Origin: Janthinobacterium sp. BJB426
GTDB lineage: Bacteria; Pseudomonadota; Gammaproteobacteria; Burkholderiales; Burkholderiaceae_D
Direction: 5' to 3'
DNA length: 64,000 nucleotides
Assembly (NCBI RefSeq): GCF_002735705.1
Contig: NZ_PDZL01000009.1
Location: 124,001 to 188,000, forward strand
The stretch's first letter is position 1. Every line of letters begins with the position of its first letter. The translations under genes and the position numbers were made by a program. The notes under the pieces were generated by a model. It was given only the letters and a program-made list of their open reading frames with translations, made no database searches and was not told the origin of the DNA. Below are positions 46,016-55,164 of this stretch, piece after piece.

Positions 46016-48031
46016 ATGCTGAGCAACTTGTCCTGGAAACTGAACCGCTTGCGCGCCATGGGGGCGCCCGAGGTGGCGCACCGCGTGCGTGATGCCGTGC
46101 AGCAACGGCTGCAGGCGCGCGGCTATGGCCTGGCGCATGTGCCGCCGCCTGCCGCGCGCCAGCGTTTCGGCGCGCCATGGCTGGGCTTGCCCATCGATGC
46201 TGCGCCGCACCTGGCGGCGGCCGAACGCATCCTGGCGGGCCGCTACGACGTGTTCGCCCTGCGCGATGCGGACCTGGGTTTCCCGCCGCAATGGAACCGC
46301 GATCCGAAGACGGGCACCGTGGTGCCGCTGGATTTTGGCAAGACGCTCAATTACCGCGATGAAACCGTGGTGGGCGACATCAAATGCCTGTGGGAACCGA
46401 ACCGCCACCTGGCCGTGGCCGACCTGGCGATGGCGTACCGCCTTGGCGGCGACCTGCGCCATGCGCACGGCGCGCAAGCCTTGCTGGAATCGTGGTGGCA
46501 ACAATGCCCGTATCCATTGGGACCGAACTGGAGCAGCGCGCTGGAACTGGCCTTGCGCCTGGTCAGCTGGTCGCATGCGTGGCATTTGCTCGGTGGCATC
46601 AACAGCCCCCTGTTTGAGGGCGCGCAAGGGCAGGCATTCCTGCAGCGCTGGCTAGACAGCATCTACCAGCATTGCCACTTCATCGCGGGACACTTTTCGC
46701 GCCACTCGTCGGCCAACAACCACCTGTTTGGCGAATTGACGGGCTTGCATATCGCCGCGCTCACATGGCCGTGCTGGCCGGAAAGCGCCGGCTGGCTGGC
46801 GCAGACGGAACGCGAACTGGAAGCGCAGGCGCTCAAACAAAACGGTCCGGATGGCGTGAACCGCGAGCAAGCCATTTATTATCAGCACACGGTGGCCGAC
46901 GAAATGCTGCTGTGCGTGCTGGCGGGCCGCGCGAATGGCCGGCCCCGCTCGGACGCTTTTTTGCGGCGCCTGGAAGCCATGCTGGAATTTCTGGCCGCCA
47001 TGACGAATGTGGCGGGCGAGGTGCCGATGATCGGCGACGCCGACGACGCGCTGCTGGCGCACTGGGACAAGGCAGCGGACGCCAATCCCTACACCTCCCT
47101 GCTGGCCAGCGGCGCGGCGCTGTTCGGACGCGCCGACTTCAAGGCCAAGGCGCGCACTTTCGACGAGAAAAGCGCCTGGCTGCTGGGCGAGGCGGGGAGC
47201 CAGGCGTTTGACGCCTTGCCCGACGCCGCGCCCGATACCTTGCCGCGCGCCTTCCCCGATGGGGGCTATTACGTGATGGGCGCCGGCTTTGGCATGCCCG
47301 GTGAAGTGCGCCTGATTGCCGATGCCGGCCCGCTGGGCTACCTGGGCATTGCCGCGCACGGCCACGCCGATGCGCTGGCGCTGACCTTGTCCGTGGCGGG
47401 CCAGATGGTGCTGGTCGATCCGGGCACGTATGCCTACCATACGCAAAAACAGTGGCGCGATTATTTTCGCGGCACCAGCGCGCACAACACCGTGCGCATC
47501 GATGGCCGCGACCAGTCCGAGTCCGGTGGCAACTTCCTGTGGCTGCGCAAGGCCAGGGCACAGTGCCTGGCGTGGCGTGACGATGCCGATGGGCAATTCT
47601 GGAGCGCCAGCCATGACGGCTACCTGGGCTTGAAAGATGCCGTGCTACACCGGCGCGACGTGCGCGTGGCACCTGGCGCCGCGCGGATCGTCGTCGACGA
47701 TGTGCTCGAATGCCAGGGCGCGCACGAGGTGGAGCTGTTCTGGCACTTCGATCCCCGCTGCCGCGTGCAGCTGGACGGCCAGGTGTTGCGCGTGGCGGGC
47801 GACGCCTTCGCGCTGGACATGCATTTACCGCCGTTGCAGGATGCTTCCGTGCAACTGGTGCGCGGCAGCGACAATCCGCCACTGGGCTGGATTTCGCACC
47901 GCTTCGATGAAAAACAGGCTGCGCCTGTGTTGGTCTGGCGCGGGCGGCTGCAAGGCGCGGCCACCTTGCGCACGGAGTTTCACCTGAGTTTGGCTACCCC
48001 TGATCTGTCAGAAAATACGAGGAAAACATGA
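46016..48031 (+). CDS. Heparinase II/III family protein of the EPS cluster
   Basis: A 671-residue protein without an obvious signal peptide. The N-terminal toroid (about residues 80-330) contains LNYRDETVVGDIKCLWEPNRH and HSSANNHLFGELTGLHIAAL. The C-terminal heparinase II/III domain has YLGIAAHGHADALALTLSVAG, VLVDPGTYAYH and FRGTSAHNTVRIDGRDQSE. Proteins with this layout occur in many polysaccharide biosynthesis loci, where they may act as lyases or epimerase-like enzymes. The lack of a leader and the NRH/NNH motifs fit this biosynthetic group. It starts 7 bp after asnB and overlaps algD by 4 bp. Confidence 0.88.
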   Translation: MLSNLSWKLNRLRAMGAPEVAHRVRDAVQQRLQARGYGLAHVPPPAARQRFGAPWLGLPIDAAPHLAAAERILAGRYDVFALRDADLGFPPQWNRDPKTGTVVPLDFGKTLNYRDETVVGDIKCLWEPNRHLAVADLAMAYRLGGDLRHAHGAQALLESWWQQCPYPLGPNWSSALELALRLVSWSHAWHLLGGINSPLFEGAQGQAFLQRWLDSIYQHCHFIAGHFSRHSSANNHLFGELTGLHIAALTWPCWPESAGWLAQTERELEAQALKQNGPDGVNREQAIYYQHTVADEMLLCVLAGRANGRPRSDAFLRRLEAMLEFLAAMTNVAGEVPMIGDADDALLAHWDKAADANPYTSLLASGAALFGRADFKAKARTFDEKSAWLLGEAGSQAFDALPDAAPDTLPRAFPDGGYYVMGAGFGMPGEVRLIADAGPLGYLGIAAHGHADALALTLSVAGQMVLVDPGTYAYHTQKQWRDYFRGTSAHNTVRIDGRDQSESGGNFLWLRKARAQCLAWRDDADGQFWSASHDGYLGLKDAVLHRRDVRVAPGAARIVVDDVLECQGAHEVELFWHFDPRCRVQLDGQVLRVAGDAFALDMHLPPLQDASVQLVRGSDNPPLGWISHRFDEKQAAPVLVWRGRLQGAATLRTEFHLSLATPDLSENTRKT

Positions 48032-49338
48032 AAATTAGCATATTTGGTTTGGGTTATGTGGGTGCCGTCTCGGCTGGTTGCCTGGCAACGGATGGACACG
48101 AAGTCATCGGCGTCGATCCGAACAGGACCAAGGTGGAGCTGATCAACCAGGGCACCACGCCCATCATCGAAAAAGACATCGGCGAGATGATCGCCGCCAC
48201 CGTGAAAAGCGGCCACTTGCGCGCCACCTTCGACGTGCGCGACGCCGTCTTCGGCTCGGACATGTCGCTCATCTGCGTGGGCACGCCTTCGCAGCTCAAT
48301 GGCAACCTGGATCTGAGCCACGTGCGCAAGGTGTGCCAGGAAATCGGCGCCGCCATCCGTGAAAAGGATAGCTTCCACGTCGTCGTGGCGCGCTCGACCA
48401 TGCTGCCCGGCTCCATGCGCTCGCTCGTCATCCCGACCCTGGAAGCGGCCTCGGGCAAGGTGGCCGGCGTCGATTTCGGCGTGTGCAACAACCCGGAATT
48501 CCTGCGCGAAGGCACGGCCGTCTACGATTACTACAATCCGCCGAAGACGGTGATCGGCGAATCCGATGAAAAGGCGGGCGCGCTGCTGGTGCAGCTGTAT
48601 GAAAAGATGGATGCGCCGCTGGTGCGCACGGATGTCGAGACGGCCGAGATGGTCAAGTACACGGACAATACCTGGCACGCCGTCAAGGTGGCGTTCGCCA
48701 ATGAAATCGGCAATATCTGCAAGGCCGTCGGCATCGATGGCCACACGGTGATGGAGATTTTCTGCCAGGACACCAAGCTGAACCTGTCGCCTTACTACAT
48801 GAAGCCGGGCTTTGCCTTCGGCGGCTCGTGCCTGCCGAAAGACGTGCGCGCGCTGACCTACAAGGCGCGCAGCCTGGACCTCGATTTGCCTTTGCTCAAT
48901 TCCATCCTGCCATCGAACCAGAAGCAAGTGGAAAAAGGCATCAAGATGATCGTCGACAAGGGCGCGCGCAAGGTGGGCATCCTGGGCTTCTCGTTCAAGG
49001 CCGGCACGGATGACTTGCGCGAGTCGCCGCTGGTCGATGTCATCGAGTATCTGCTGGGCAAGGGCTATGAATTGAAACTGTACGACAAGAATGTCAACCT
49101 GGCCGCCTTGACGGGCGCCAACCAGGATTACATCCTGAACATGATCCCGCACATTTCCAAGTTGATGGTGGACAACATGCAGGACGTGCTCGATTTTGCC
49201 GACACCATCGTCATCGGCAACGGCGCGGCCGAATTCAAGAGCGTGCCAGGCAGCCTGCAGCCGCACCAGCACATCGTCGACCTGGTGCGCATCAGCAAAG
49301 AACAAAGTGGAGAGCAATATGACGGCATCTGCTGGTAA
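48028..49338 (+). CDS. algD: GDP-mannose 6-dehydrogenase-like nucleotide-sugar dehydrogenase
   Basis: A 436-residue NAD-dependent four-electron dehydrogenase. The N-terminal Rossmann motif IFGLGYVGAVSAGCLATDGHEVIGVD is the AlgD form. NNPEFLREGTAVYDYYNPPKTVIGE and the catalytic Cys in GFAFGGSCLPKDVRALTYKA also match AlgD better than UDP-glucose dehydrogenases. It would oxidise GDP-mannose to GDP-mannuronic acid, and ManC in the same operon makes the substrate. The start overlaps the heparinase stop by 4 bp; the 3' end overlaps the next glycosyltransferase by 20 bp. Confidence 0.9.
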   Translation: MKISIFGLGYVGAVSAGCLATDGHEVIGVDPNRTKVELINQGTTPIIEKDIGEMIAATVKSGHLRATFDVRDAVFGSDMSLICVGTPSQLNGNLDLSHVRKVCQEIGAAIREKDSFHVVVARSTMLPGSMRSLVIPTLEAASGKVAGVDFGVCNNPEFLREGTAVYDYYNPPKTVIGESDEKAGALLVQLYEKMDAPLVRTDVETAEMVKYTDNTWHAVKVAFANEIGNICKAVGIDGHTVMEIFCQDTKLNLSPYYMKPGFAFGGSCLPKDVRALTYKARSLDLDLPLLNSILPSNQKQVEKGIKMIVDKGARKVGILGFSFKAGTDDLRESPLVDVIEYLLGKGYELKLYDKNVNLAALTGANQDYILNMIPHISKLMVDNMQDVLDFADTIVIGNGAAEFKSVPGSLQPHQHIVDLVRISKEQSGEQYDGICW

Positions 49339-50581
49339 CACCGTGGCAGGGCAGCCGCGGCGCGTGCTGATCCTGGTGGAAAACCTGCCGTCGCCGTTCG
49401 ACCGGCGCGTGTGGCAGGAAGCGACTACCCTGCATGCGAACGGTTATGAAGTGTCGATCATCTGCCCGACGGGCAAGGGCTACGAGTCGCGTTACGAAGC
49501 CATCGACGGCATCCATATCTACCGCTACAACCTGCCGCTGGAAGCGGAAGGGGCCAAGGGTTACCTGGTGGAATATTCGCTGGCGCTGTTCCACACCTTC
49601 CGCCTGGCGTGGAAAGTGCATTTCGCGCGCGGCTTCGATGTCATCCACGCCTGCAATCCGCCGGACCTGCTGTTTCTCATCGGCGGCTTCTTCAAGTTGA
49701 CGATGGGCAAGCGTTTCCTGTTCGACCACCATGACATCAATCCGGAGCTGTACGAAGCCAAGTTCGGCCGGCGCGATTTCTTTTATAAACTGATGGTGCT
49801 GTTCGAGCGCTGGTCGTTCCAGAGCGCCGACGTGTCGATCGCCACCAACGAGTCGTACAAGAAGATCGCCATCGAGCGGGGCGGCATGAAGCCCGAGGAT
49901 GTCTACGTGGTGCGCAGCGGGCCCAAGCTGGACCGTTTGCGCGTGCTGCCGCCCGTGCCGGAACTCAAGAAGGGCCGCGCTTACCTGGTTGGCTACGTGG
50001 GCGTGATGGGGGCGCAGGAAGGCATCGATCTGCTGCTGCAGGCGGCGCAATACATCGTGCAAACCCTGAAGCGCGAGGATGTGCACTTCGGCCTGGTGGG
50101 CGGCGGCACCTCGCTGGAACAGATGAAGCAGATGGCGCAGGACCTGGGCATCGCCGACTACGTGACGTTTACGGGGCGCGTGCCGGACCAGCAATTGCTG
50201 GAAATGCTCAACACGTCCGACGTGTGCGTGAATCCTGACGTGGCCAACGACATGAACGACAAGTCGACCATGAACAAGATCATGGAATACATGGCGCTGG
50301 GCAAACCGATCGTGCAGTTTGATCTGGTCGAGGGCAAAGTTTCCGCGCAGCAGGCATCCTTGTATGCATTGAAGAACGATCCCATCGACATGGCGCGCAA
50401 GATCGTCGAATTGCTGGACGACCCGGCCCGCCGCGAGCAGATGGGCGCGTTTGGCCGCCATCGCGTGATCAACGAGCTGGAGTGGGAGTATGAAGCACCG
50501 AAGCTGCTGGCCGCGTATGCGCGCCTGTTTCCCGCCGCCGCGCCCGCCGCTTCCGTGACCTTGAGCAAGGATGGCCGCTGA
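49319..50581 (+). CDS. Glycosyltransferase family 4
   Basis: A 420-residue GT-B enzyme. The start at 49319 lies inside the end of algD and has GTGGAGAGC just upstream. Motifs are VLILVENLPSPFDRRVWQEA, FDVIHACNPPDLLFLIGG, FDHHDINPELYEAKFG, VGYVGVMGAQEGIDLLLQAA and DKSTMNKIMEYMALGKPIVQFD, which carries the EX7E-like site. The FDHHDINPELYE block marks a group common in exosortase-type EPS loci. It adds one sugar to the lipid-linked repeat; specificity is unknown. Confidence 0.91.
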   Translation: MTASAGNTVAGQPRRVLILVENLPSPFDRRVWQEATTLHANGYEVSIICPTGKGYESRYEAIDGIHIYRYNLPLEAEGAKGYLVEYSLALFHTFRLAWKVHFARGFDVIHACNPPDLLFLIGGFFKLTMGKRFLFDHHDINPELYEAKFGRRDFFYKLMVLFERWSFQSADVSIATNESYKKIAIERGGMKPEDVYVVRSGPKLDRLRVLPPVPELKKGRAYLVGYVGVMGAQEGIDLLLQAAQYIVQTLKREDVHFGLVGGGTSLEQMKQMAQDLGIADYVTFTGRVPDQQLLEMLNTSDVCVNPDVANDMNDKSTMNKIMEYMALGKPIVQFDLVEGKVSAQQASLYALKNDPIDMARKIVELLDDPARREQMGAFGRHRVINELEWEYEAPKLLAAYARLFPAAAPAASVTLSKDGR

Positions 50582-50630
50582 AGTGCGCCGCCTGGCCAGC
50601 CATCCTCAACCCTGATGGAGCAGTGTGACG

Positions 50631-51809
50631 ATGAAAGCAATGATACTGGCAGCAGGCAAGGGCACGCGCGTGCAGCCCCTGACCTATGATTTGCCCAAGC
50701 CCATGATTCCCATCCTGGGCAAGCCCGTGATGGCTTACCTGGTGGAACACCTGGCGCAGCATGGCGTGACCGACATCATGGTCAACGTCAGCTACCTGCA
50801 TGAAAAGATCGAGGAGTATTTCGGCGAAGGCCACCAGTTCGGCATGCGCATCGGCTATTCCTTCGAAGGCTATACGAACGATGCGGGCGAGGTCGTGCCG
50901 CAGCCGCTCGGCTCGGCTGGCGGCATGAAGAAGATCCAGGAGTTCGGCGGCTTTTTCGACGACACGACGATCGTGCTGTGCGGCGACGCCTTGATCGACC
51001 TCGACCTGGAAGCGGCCCTGCGCGAACACCGCAGCAAGGGTGCGCTGGCGTCCGTCATCACCCTGGAAGTGCCGTGGGACAAGGTGTCGAGCTATGGCGT
51101 GGTGGTCAGCGACGACGACGGGCGCATCCGCGCCTTCCAGGAAAAGCCGGCGCAGGCCGATGCGCTGTCCAATTGCGTCAGCACCGGTATCTATATTATC
51201 GAGCCGGCCGTGCTGGACCTGATTCCCGCTGGCCAGCCCTTCGATATCGGTTCGGAACTGTTTCCCTTGCTGGTCGCGCAAGGCTTGCCCTTCTATGCGC
51301 AAAAGCGCCAGTACAACTGGATCGATATCGGCAGCATCAAGGATTACTGGGAAGTGCTGCAAAGTGTGTTGCTGGGAAATGTTGCTCATTTGCATGTGCC
51401 TGGCACCCAGATCGCCGATGGCGTCTGGGCCGGCCTGAACACCAGCATCGACTGGAGCGGCGGCACGCGCATCGAAGGCCCCGTCTACATCGGCTCGGGC
51501 TGCCGCATCGAGGCGGGCACGACCATTATCGGGCCGGCCTGGATCGGCCATGGCAGCCATGTCTGCGGCGGCGCCGAAGTGGTGCGCAGCGTGCTGTTCG
51601 AGTACACGCGCGTGCTGCCTGGCGTGGTGCTTGATGAAATGATCGTCTTCAAGGATTATAGTGTCGACCGTGCCGGCCAGATGCGCCATGTCTCCGACTA
51701 TGAAAAAGATGCCTGGGGCAATGCGCGCGACCGGCGCAGCCTGCGGCGCGACGAAACGCCGCCGGCCCTGTATGCTGCCCAATATACTGTTTTTGAAATG
51801 AAGCCATGA
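50631..51809 (+). CDS. Sugar-phosphate nucleotidyltransferase (mannose-1-phosphate guanylyltransferase-like)
   Basis: A 392-residue enzyme. The nucleotidyltransferase domain begins with MILAAGKGTRVQPLTYDLPKPM, then NVSYLHEKI, LLGDAL-like VLCGDALIDLD and FQEKP. The C-terminal left-handed beta-helix (from about residue 250: IADGVWAGLNTSID, IEGPVYIGSGCRIEAGTTIIG) is of the GMPP-B/GlmU type. It activates a hexose-1-phosphate, most likely mannose or glucose. The start could be GTG at 50625 (GGAG four bases upstream) or ATG at 50631. The stop overlaps manC by 4 bp, so it works with the GDP-mannose supply. Confidence 0.88.
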   Translation: MKAMILAAGKGTRVQPLTYDLPKPMIPILGKPVMAYLVEHLAQHGVTDIMVNVSYLHEKIEEYFGEGHQFGMRIGYSFEGYTNDAGEVVPQPLGSAGGMKKIQEFGGFFDDTTIVLCGDALIDLDLEAALREHRSKGALASVITLEVPWDKVSSYGVVVSDDDGRIRAFQEKPAQADALSNCVSTGIYIIEPAVLDLIPAGQPFDIGSELFPLLVAQGLPFYAQKRQYNWIDIGSIKDYWEVLQSVLLGNVAHLHVPGTQIADGVWAGLNTSIDWSGGTRIEGPVYIGSGCRIEAGTTIIGPAWIGHGSHVCGGAEVVRSVLFEYTRVLPGVVLDEMIVFKDYSVDRAGQMRHVSDYEKDAWGNARDRRSLRRDETPPALYAAQYTVFEMKP

Positions 51810-53260
51810 AAATTTACCCAGTCATCCTGTCCGGCGGTTCGGGCACCCGTTTGTGGCCGCTGTCGCGCGCCGTGTTGCCCAAGCAACTGTTGCCGCTGGT
51901 AACGGACAAGACCATGTTGCAGGAAACGGCGTTGCGCGTGACCAGCCTGCCGAACCGCCGTGCCGGCGATAGCGGACTGGCCGGTTTCGACGTCATGCCG
52001 CCGCTGGTGGTGTGCGGCAATGAGCACCGCTTCATGGTGGCCGAGCAACTGCGCGAGATCGGCTTGCCGCCGCTGGGCATTTTGCTCGAACCCGTGGGGC
52101 GCAATACGGCGCCGGCCGTGGCCGTGGCCGCACAATACCTGCTGGCCATCGACCCGCAGGCGCTGATGCTGGTCTTGCCGGCCGACCATGTCATCACCGA
52201 CGTGGCCGCGTTCCACCAGGCCATCGCCGAGGCGGCGCTGCTGGCGGCCGATGGCGCGCTGGCCACCTTCGGCATCGTGCCGACGGCGCCGGAAACGGGC
52301 TATGGCTACATCCGCAGCGGCGTGCCCGTGAATCCGGGCGCCGTGGGCTGCAAGGTCGAGCGTTTCGTGGAAAAGCCGGACCTTGCCACGGCGCAGTCGT
52401 TCCTTGCCGCCGGTAATTATTTCTGGAACAGCGGCATGTTCATGTTCCGCGCCGAACGCTATCTGGGCGAGCTGGGGCAATTCCAGCCAGCCATGCTGGC
52501 CGCCTGCGAAACGGCCGTGCGCGACGGCTATCGCGACCTCGATTTCTGCCGCCTGGAAGAGCAGGCTTTCGCCGCCTGTCCATCCGATTCGATCGACTAT
52601 GCCGTGATGGAGCATACGGCGCATGCGGTAGTGCTGCCGGCGGCCATCGGCTGGAGCGATGTCGGTTCCTGGTCGGCCCTGTGGGAAGTGCAGCAAGGCG
52701 ATGCCAATGGCAACGTGGTGCGTGGCGACGTGTATCTCGATGGCGTGCGCAATTGCCTGGTGCGCGCCGAGCGCCGCATGGTGGCCGTGCTGGGCGTGCA
52801 GGACTTGATTGTGGTGGAAACGGACGATGCGGTATTGATCGCGCACAAGGACCAGGTGCAGCGCGTGAAACAGGTGGTCGATCACTTGAAGCAGGCGGGA
52901 CGCAGCGAACACGTGCAGCACCGCAAGGTGTACCGCCCGTGGGGCAGTTATGAAGGCATCGATATCGGCGAGCGCTTCCAGGTCAAGCGCATCACGGTCA
53001 ATCCGGGCGGCAAGCTGTCCTTGCAGATGCATCATCACCGCGCCGAACACTGGGTGGTCGTCAGCGGCACGGCGCAAGTCACCTGCGGCGAGAAGGTGAC
53101 TTTACTCACGGAAAACGAATCGACGTACATCCCCATCGGCATGACGCACCGGCTGGAAAATCCGGGCAAGCTGCCCTTGCACCTGATCGAAGTGCAGTCG
53201 GGCAGCTACCTGGGCGAAGACGACATCGTGCGTCTGGAGGATGTCTACCAGCGCGCCTGA
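51806..53260 (+). CDS. manC: Mannose-1-phosphate guanylyltransferase / mannose-6-phosphate isomerase
   Basis: A 484-residue bifunctional type-II enzyme. The N-terminal guanylyltransferase has VILSGGSGTRLWPLSRAVLPKQ, VLPADHVI, FVEKPD and WNSGMFMFRA. The C-terminal cupin-type isomerase has RPWGSYEGIDIGERFQVKRI, GGKLSLQMHHHRAEHW and YIPIGMTHRLENPG, with the metal-binding His residues. It makes GDP-mannose from fructose-6-phosphate-derived mannose phosphates. This supplies the AlgD-like enzyme and any mannosyltransferase in the locus. Last gene of the second EPS operon; start overlaps the preceding gene (ATGA). Confidence 0.95.
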   Translation: MKIYPVILSGGSGTRLWPLSRAVLPKQLLPLVTDKTMLQETALRVTSLPNRRAGDSGLAGFDVMPPLVVCGNEHRFMVAEQLREIGLPPLGILLEPVGRNTAPAVAVAAQYLLAIDPQALMLVLPADHVITDVAAFHQAIAEAALLAADGALATFGIVPTAPETGYGYIRSGVPVNPGAVGCKVERFVEKPDLATAQSFLAAGNYFWNSGMFMFRAERYLGELGQFQPAMLAACETAVRDGYRDLDFCRLEEQAFAACPSDSIDYAVMEHTAHAVVLPAAIGWSDVGSWSALWEVQQGDANGNVVRGDVYLDGVRNCLVRAERRMVAVLGVQDLIVVETDDAVLIAHKDQVQRVKQVVDHLKQAGRSEHVQHRKVYRPWGSYEGIDIGERFQVKRITVNPGGKLSLQMHHHRAEHWVVVSGTAQVTCGEKVTLLTENESTYIPIGMTHRLENPGKLPLHLIEVQSGSYLGEDDIVRLEDVYQRA

Positions 53261-53322
53261 TGGCGCTATAATCGGAGGGCAGTCGCGCCCCTGGCCGCCT
53301 GCCTCCGATCCCTCCCTTACCG

Positions 53323-54375
53323 GTGCACCGACCCTTGCGCAACTTCCTTTGTCTTTCGCTGGCGCTGGCCGCCGGCGCCGCCCATGCCGATGCACCTGCC
53401 GCCCCTGCCGCTGCGGTCGCGCCGCCCGGATTGCAGGCATCGCAGCTGGCCATCGTCATCAACGATGCCGAGCCCAACAGTATCGAAGTGGGCGAGTACT
53501 ACCGCAAGGCGCATGGCATTCCGGCCGCCAATGTGGCGCACGTCAACATTCCCAACCGCCCCCGCAAGCTCAGCATCGATCAGTTCGCGCAGTTGAAGGA
53601 ACGCATCAATGCGCAGCTGAAACCCGAAATCCAGGCCGTGCTGATGGTGTGGAGCGCGCCGTATGCCGTCGAATGCAATGCCATCACGGCCGCATTCACA
53701 CTTGGCTATGACGCGGATCAATGCGCGAAAACGTGCGATCCCGGCAAGCCCAGCGCGTATTTCAACAGCGAGGTGGCGCAGCCTTACACGCAGCTGGGCT
53801 TGCGTTTGTCGATGCTGCTGCCCATCGATTTCGTGGAAGAGGCCAAGGCCGTGGTGGACCGCGGCGCCGTCAGCGGCTTTTCCGTGCCGGCCGCCAGCGC
53901 GTATTACCTGACCACCAGCGACGCGGCGCGCAACAGCCGGGCCGGTTTCTTTCCACCCGCCGGTGTCGTGCGCCAGCGCAAGCTGACCGTCAAGAACCTC
54001 AAGGCGGACAGCCTGGAAGGGGCGCAAGACATCATGGTGTACCAGACGGGGCTGGCCAAGGTGGCCAAGCTGGAGACCCTGCGTTTCCTGCCCGGTGCCC
54101 TGGCCGACCACCTGACCTCGTTTGGCGGCGACTTGCAGGGCAGTAGCCAGATGAGCAGCCAGCGCTGGCTGGAGGCGGGCGCGACGGCCAGCTATGGCAC
54201 CGTCAGCGAACCGTGCAGCTATTGGCAGAAGTTTCCCAATCCGACCGTGCTGCTGCGCCGCTACCTGTCCGGCAGCACGGCGCTGGAAGCGTACTGGGGC
54301 AGCGTGCTGTGGCCGGCCCAGGGCCTGTTCATCGGCGACCCGCTGGCCGCCCCGTATGCGGGCTTCCGGCGTTGA
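53323..54375 (+). CDS. TIGR03790-family secreted protein, unknown function
   Basis: A 350-residue protein with a signal peptide (LRNFLCLSLALAAGAAHA). It matches what I know of the TIGR03790 family: LAIVINDAEPNSIEVGEYYRKAHGIPAANVAHV near residue 45, QAVLMVWSAPYAVEC, and a C-terminal QRWLEAGATASYGTVSEPC and EAYWGSVLWPAQGLFIGDPLAAP. The biochemical role of this family is not established. The start is a GTG at 53323 without a clear Shine-Dalgarno. A TATAAT lies at 53267-53272, just after manC. A terminator follows. Confidence 0.82.
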   Translation: MHRPLRNFLCLSLALAAGAAHADAPAAPAAAVAPPGLQASQLAIVINDAEPNSIEVGEYYRKAHGIPAANVAHVNIPNRPRKLSIDQFAQLKERINAQLKPEIQAVLMVWSAPYAVECNAITAAFTLGYDADQCAKTCDPGKPSAYFNSEVAQPYTQLGLRLSMLLPIDFVEEAKAVVDRGAVSGFSVPAASAYYLTTSDAARNSRAGFFPPAGVVRQRKLTVKNLKADSLEGAQDIMVYQTGLAKVAKLETLRFLPGALADHLTSFGGDLQGSSQMSSQRWLEAGATASYGTVSEPCSYWQKFPNPTVLLRRYLSGSTALEAYWGSVLWPAQGLFIGDPLAAPYAGFRR

Positions 54376-54395
54376 AACCTGATTCTTCCAGATAA

Positions 54396-54423
54396 TAAAA
54401 AAGGCCCTTGCGGGCCTTTTTTT
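54396..54423. terminator. Bidirectional rho-independent terminator
   Basis: AAAGGCCC (54400-54407) pairs with GGGCCTTT (54412-54419) around TTGC, flanked by A residues on the left and T residues on the right. It can therefore end both the TIGR03790 gene and the convergent PEP-CTERM gene. Confidence 0.92.
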
Positions 54424-54441
54424 ATGCTGCAATGTGCAACG

Positions 54442-55164
54442 TTATTTGCTCTTGCGGCGGCGCGCCAGGGCGACGAGGCCCAGTCCGGCCAGCAGCATGG
54501 CGTAGGTTTCCGGTTCCGGCACGGCCGGGATTTCCGGCGTCACGGGGATGATGCTGCCGCCCGTGAAGCCGCCACCCGAACCGCCGCCGCCGACACTGTT
54601 ACTGCCTGTGGGCAAGTTTTCACCCAGCGACGACGAAACGATCAATGGTGCCTGGGTGTCGCCGCTGCGGCCCAGATACGAACGGCCCGGGCCACGGTAG
54701 CCTGGGCCATCGTCGAAGGGACGGTTTTCTTCGGAAGCGACGAAGTCACGCGTGGCAAAACGGAAGTCGCGGTCGCCGCTGGCCAGCACCTTGCGCGGTT
54801 CGCCGGCACCGGCACCGTCAGGCAACTGGCGCGCGGCCAGGCGGTGATTATTCTCGGCCGATGACGAATTGCGGAATTCCTGGTCGGACACGATGCCGTC
54901 AAATTCCGGCGTCTTGTTCGAGCCGTCGTTGGTGCGCGTGCCGGAGCCGATGAAGCCATTGGCCAGGCTGCAAGCGCTGTAGGTGCCGTCCAGGTTGGCA
55001 TCTTTCGTATTGCCATTCGCCGATTGCGTGCTGGCCTGGCAATTCTTTTCATTCTTTTGCGCAGGCGCGGCCGTTTGTGCCTGGGCGCTGGCGCCGAACA
55101 GCATCAAGGCTGCGGCCAGCAGCAAGGGACGGGAAGAGGCTGGCGTGAAAATTGGTGTTGGCAT
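54442..55164 (-). CDS. PEP-CTERM surface protein
   Basis: A 240-residue exported protein. The start at 55164 has GAGAG upstream and opens into a signal peptide (LLLAAALMLFGASAQA); in-frame starts further upstream lack one. The mature region is low in hydrophobics, rich in Asn/Ser/Gly, and ends with a Gly-rich linker (VGGGGSGGGFTGG). The sorting tail follows: VPEPETYAMLLAGLGLVALARRRKSK. The central region has no recognised domain. Two Cys residues (NCQAST, YSACSL) may form one disulfide. A likely XrtB substrate. Confidence 0.87.
   Translation of the reverse strand: MPTPIFTPASSRPLLLAAALMLFGASAQAQTAAPAQKNEKNCQASTQSANGNTKDANLDGTYSACSLANGFIGSGTRTNDGSNKTPEFDGIVSDQEFRNSSSAENNHRLAARQLPDGAGAGEPRKVLASGDRDFRFATRDFVASEENRPFDDGPGYRGPGRSYLGRSGDTQAPLIVSSSLGENLPTGSNSVGGGGSGGGFTGGSIIPVTPEIPAVPEPETYAMLLAGLGLVALARRRKSK

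Noticed and set aside
48028-53260. Alginate biosynthesis cluster
   Set aside because: algD and manC homologues are present, but no alg8, alg44, algK, algE, algG or acetylation genes; the surrounding genes are of the Eps/exosortase type.
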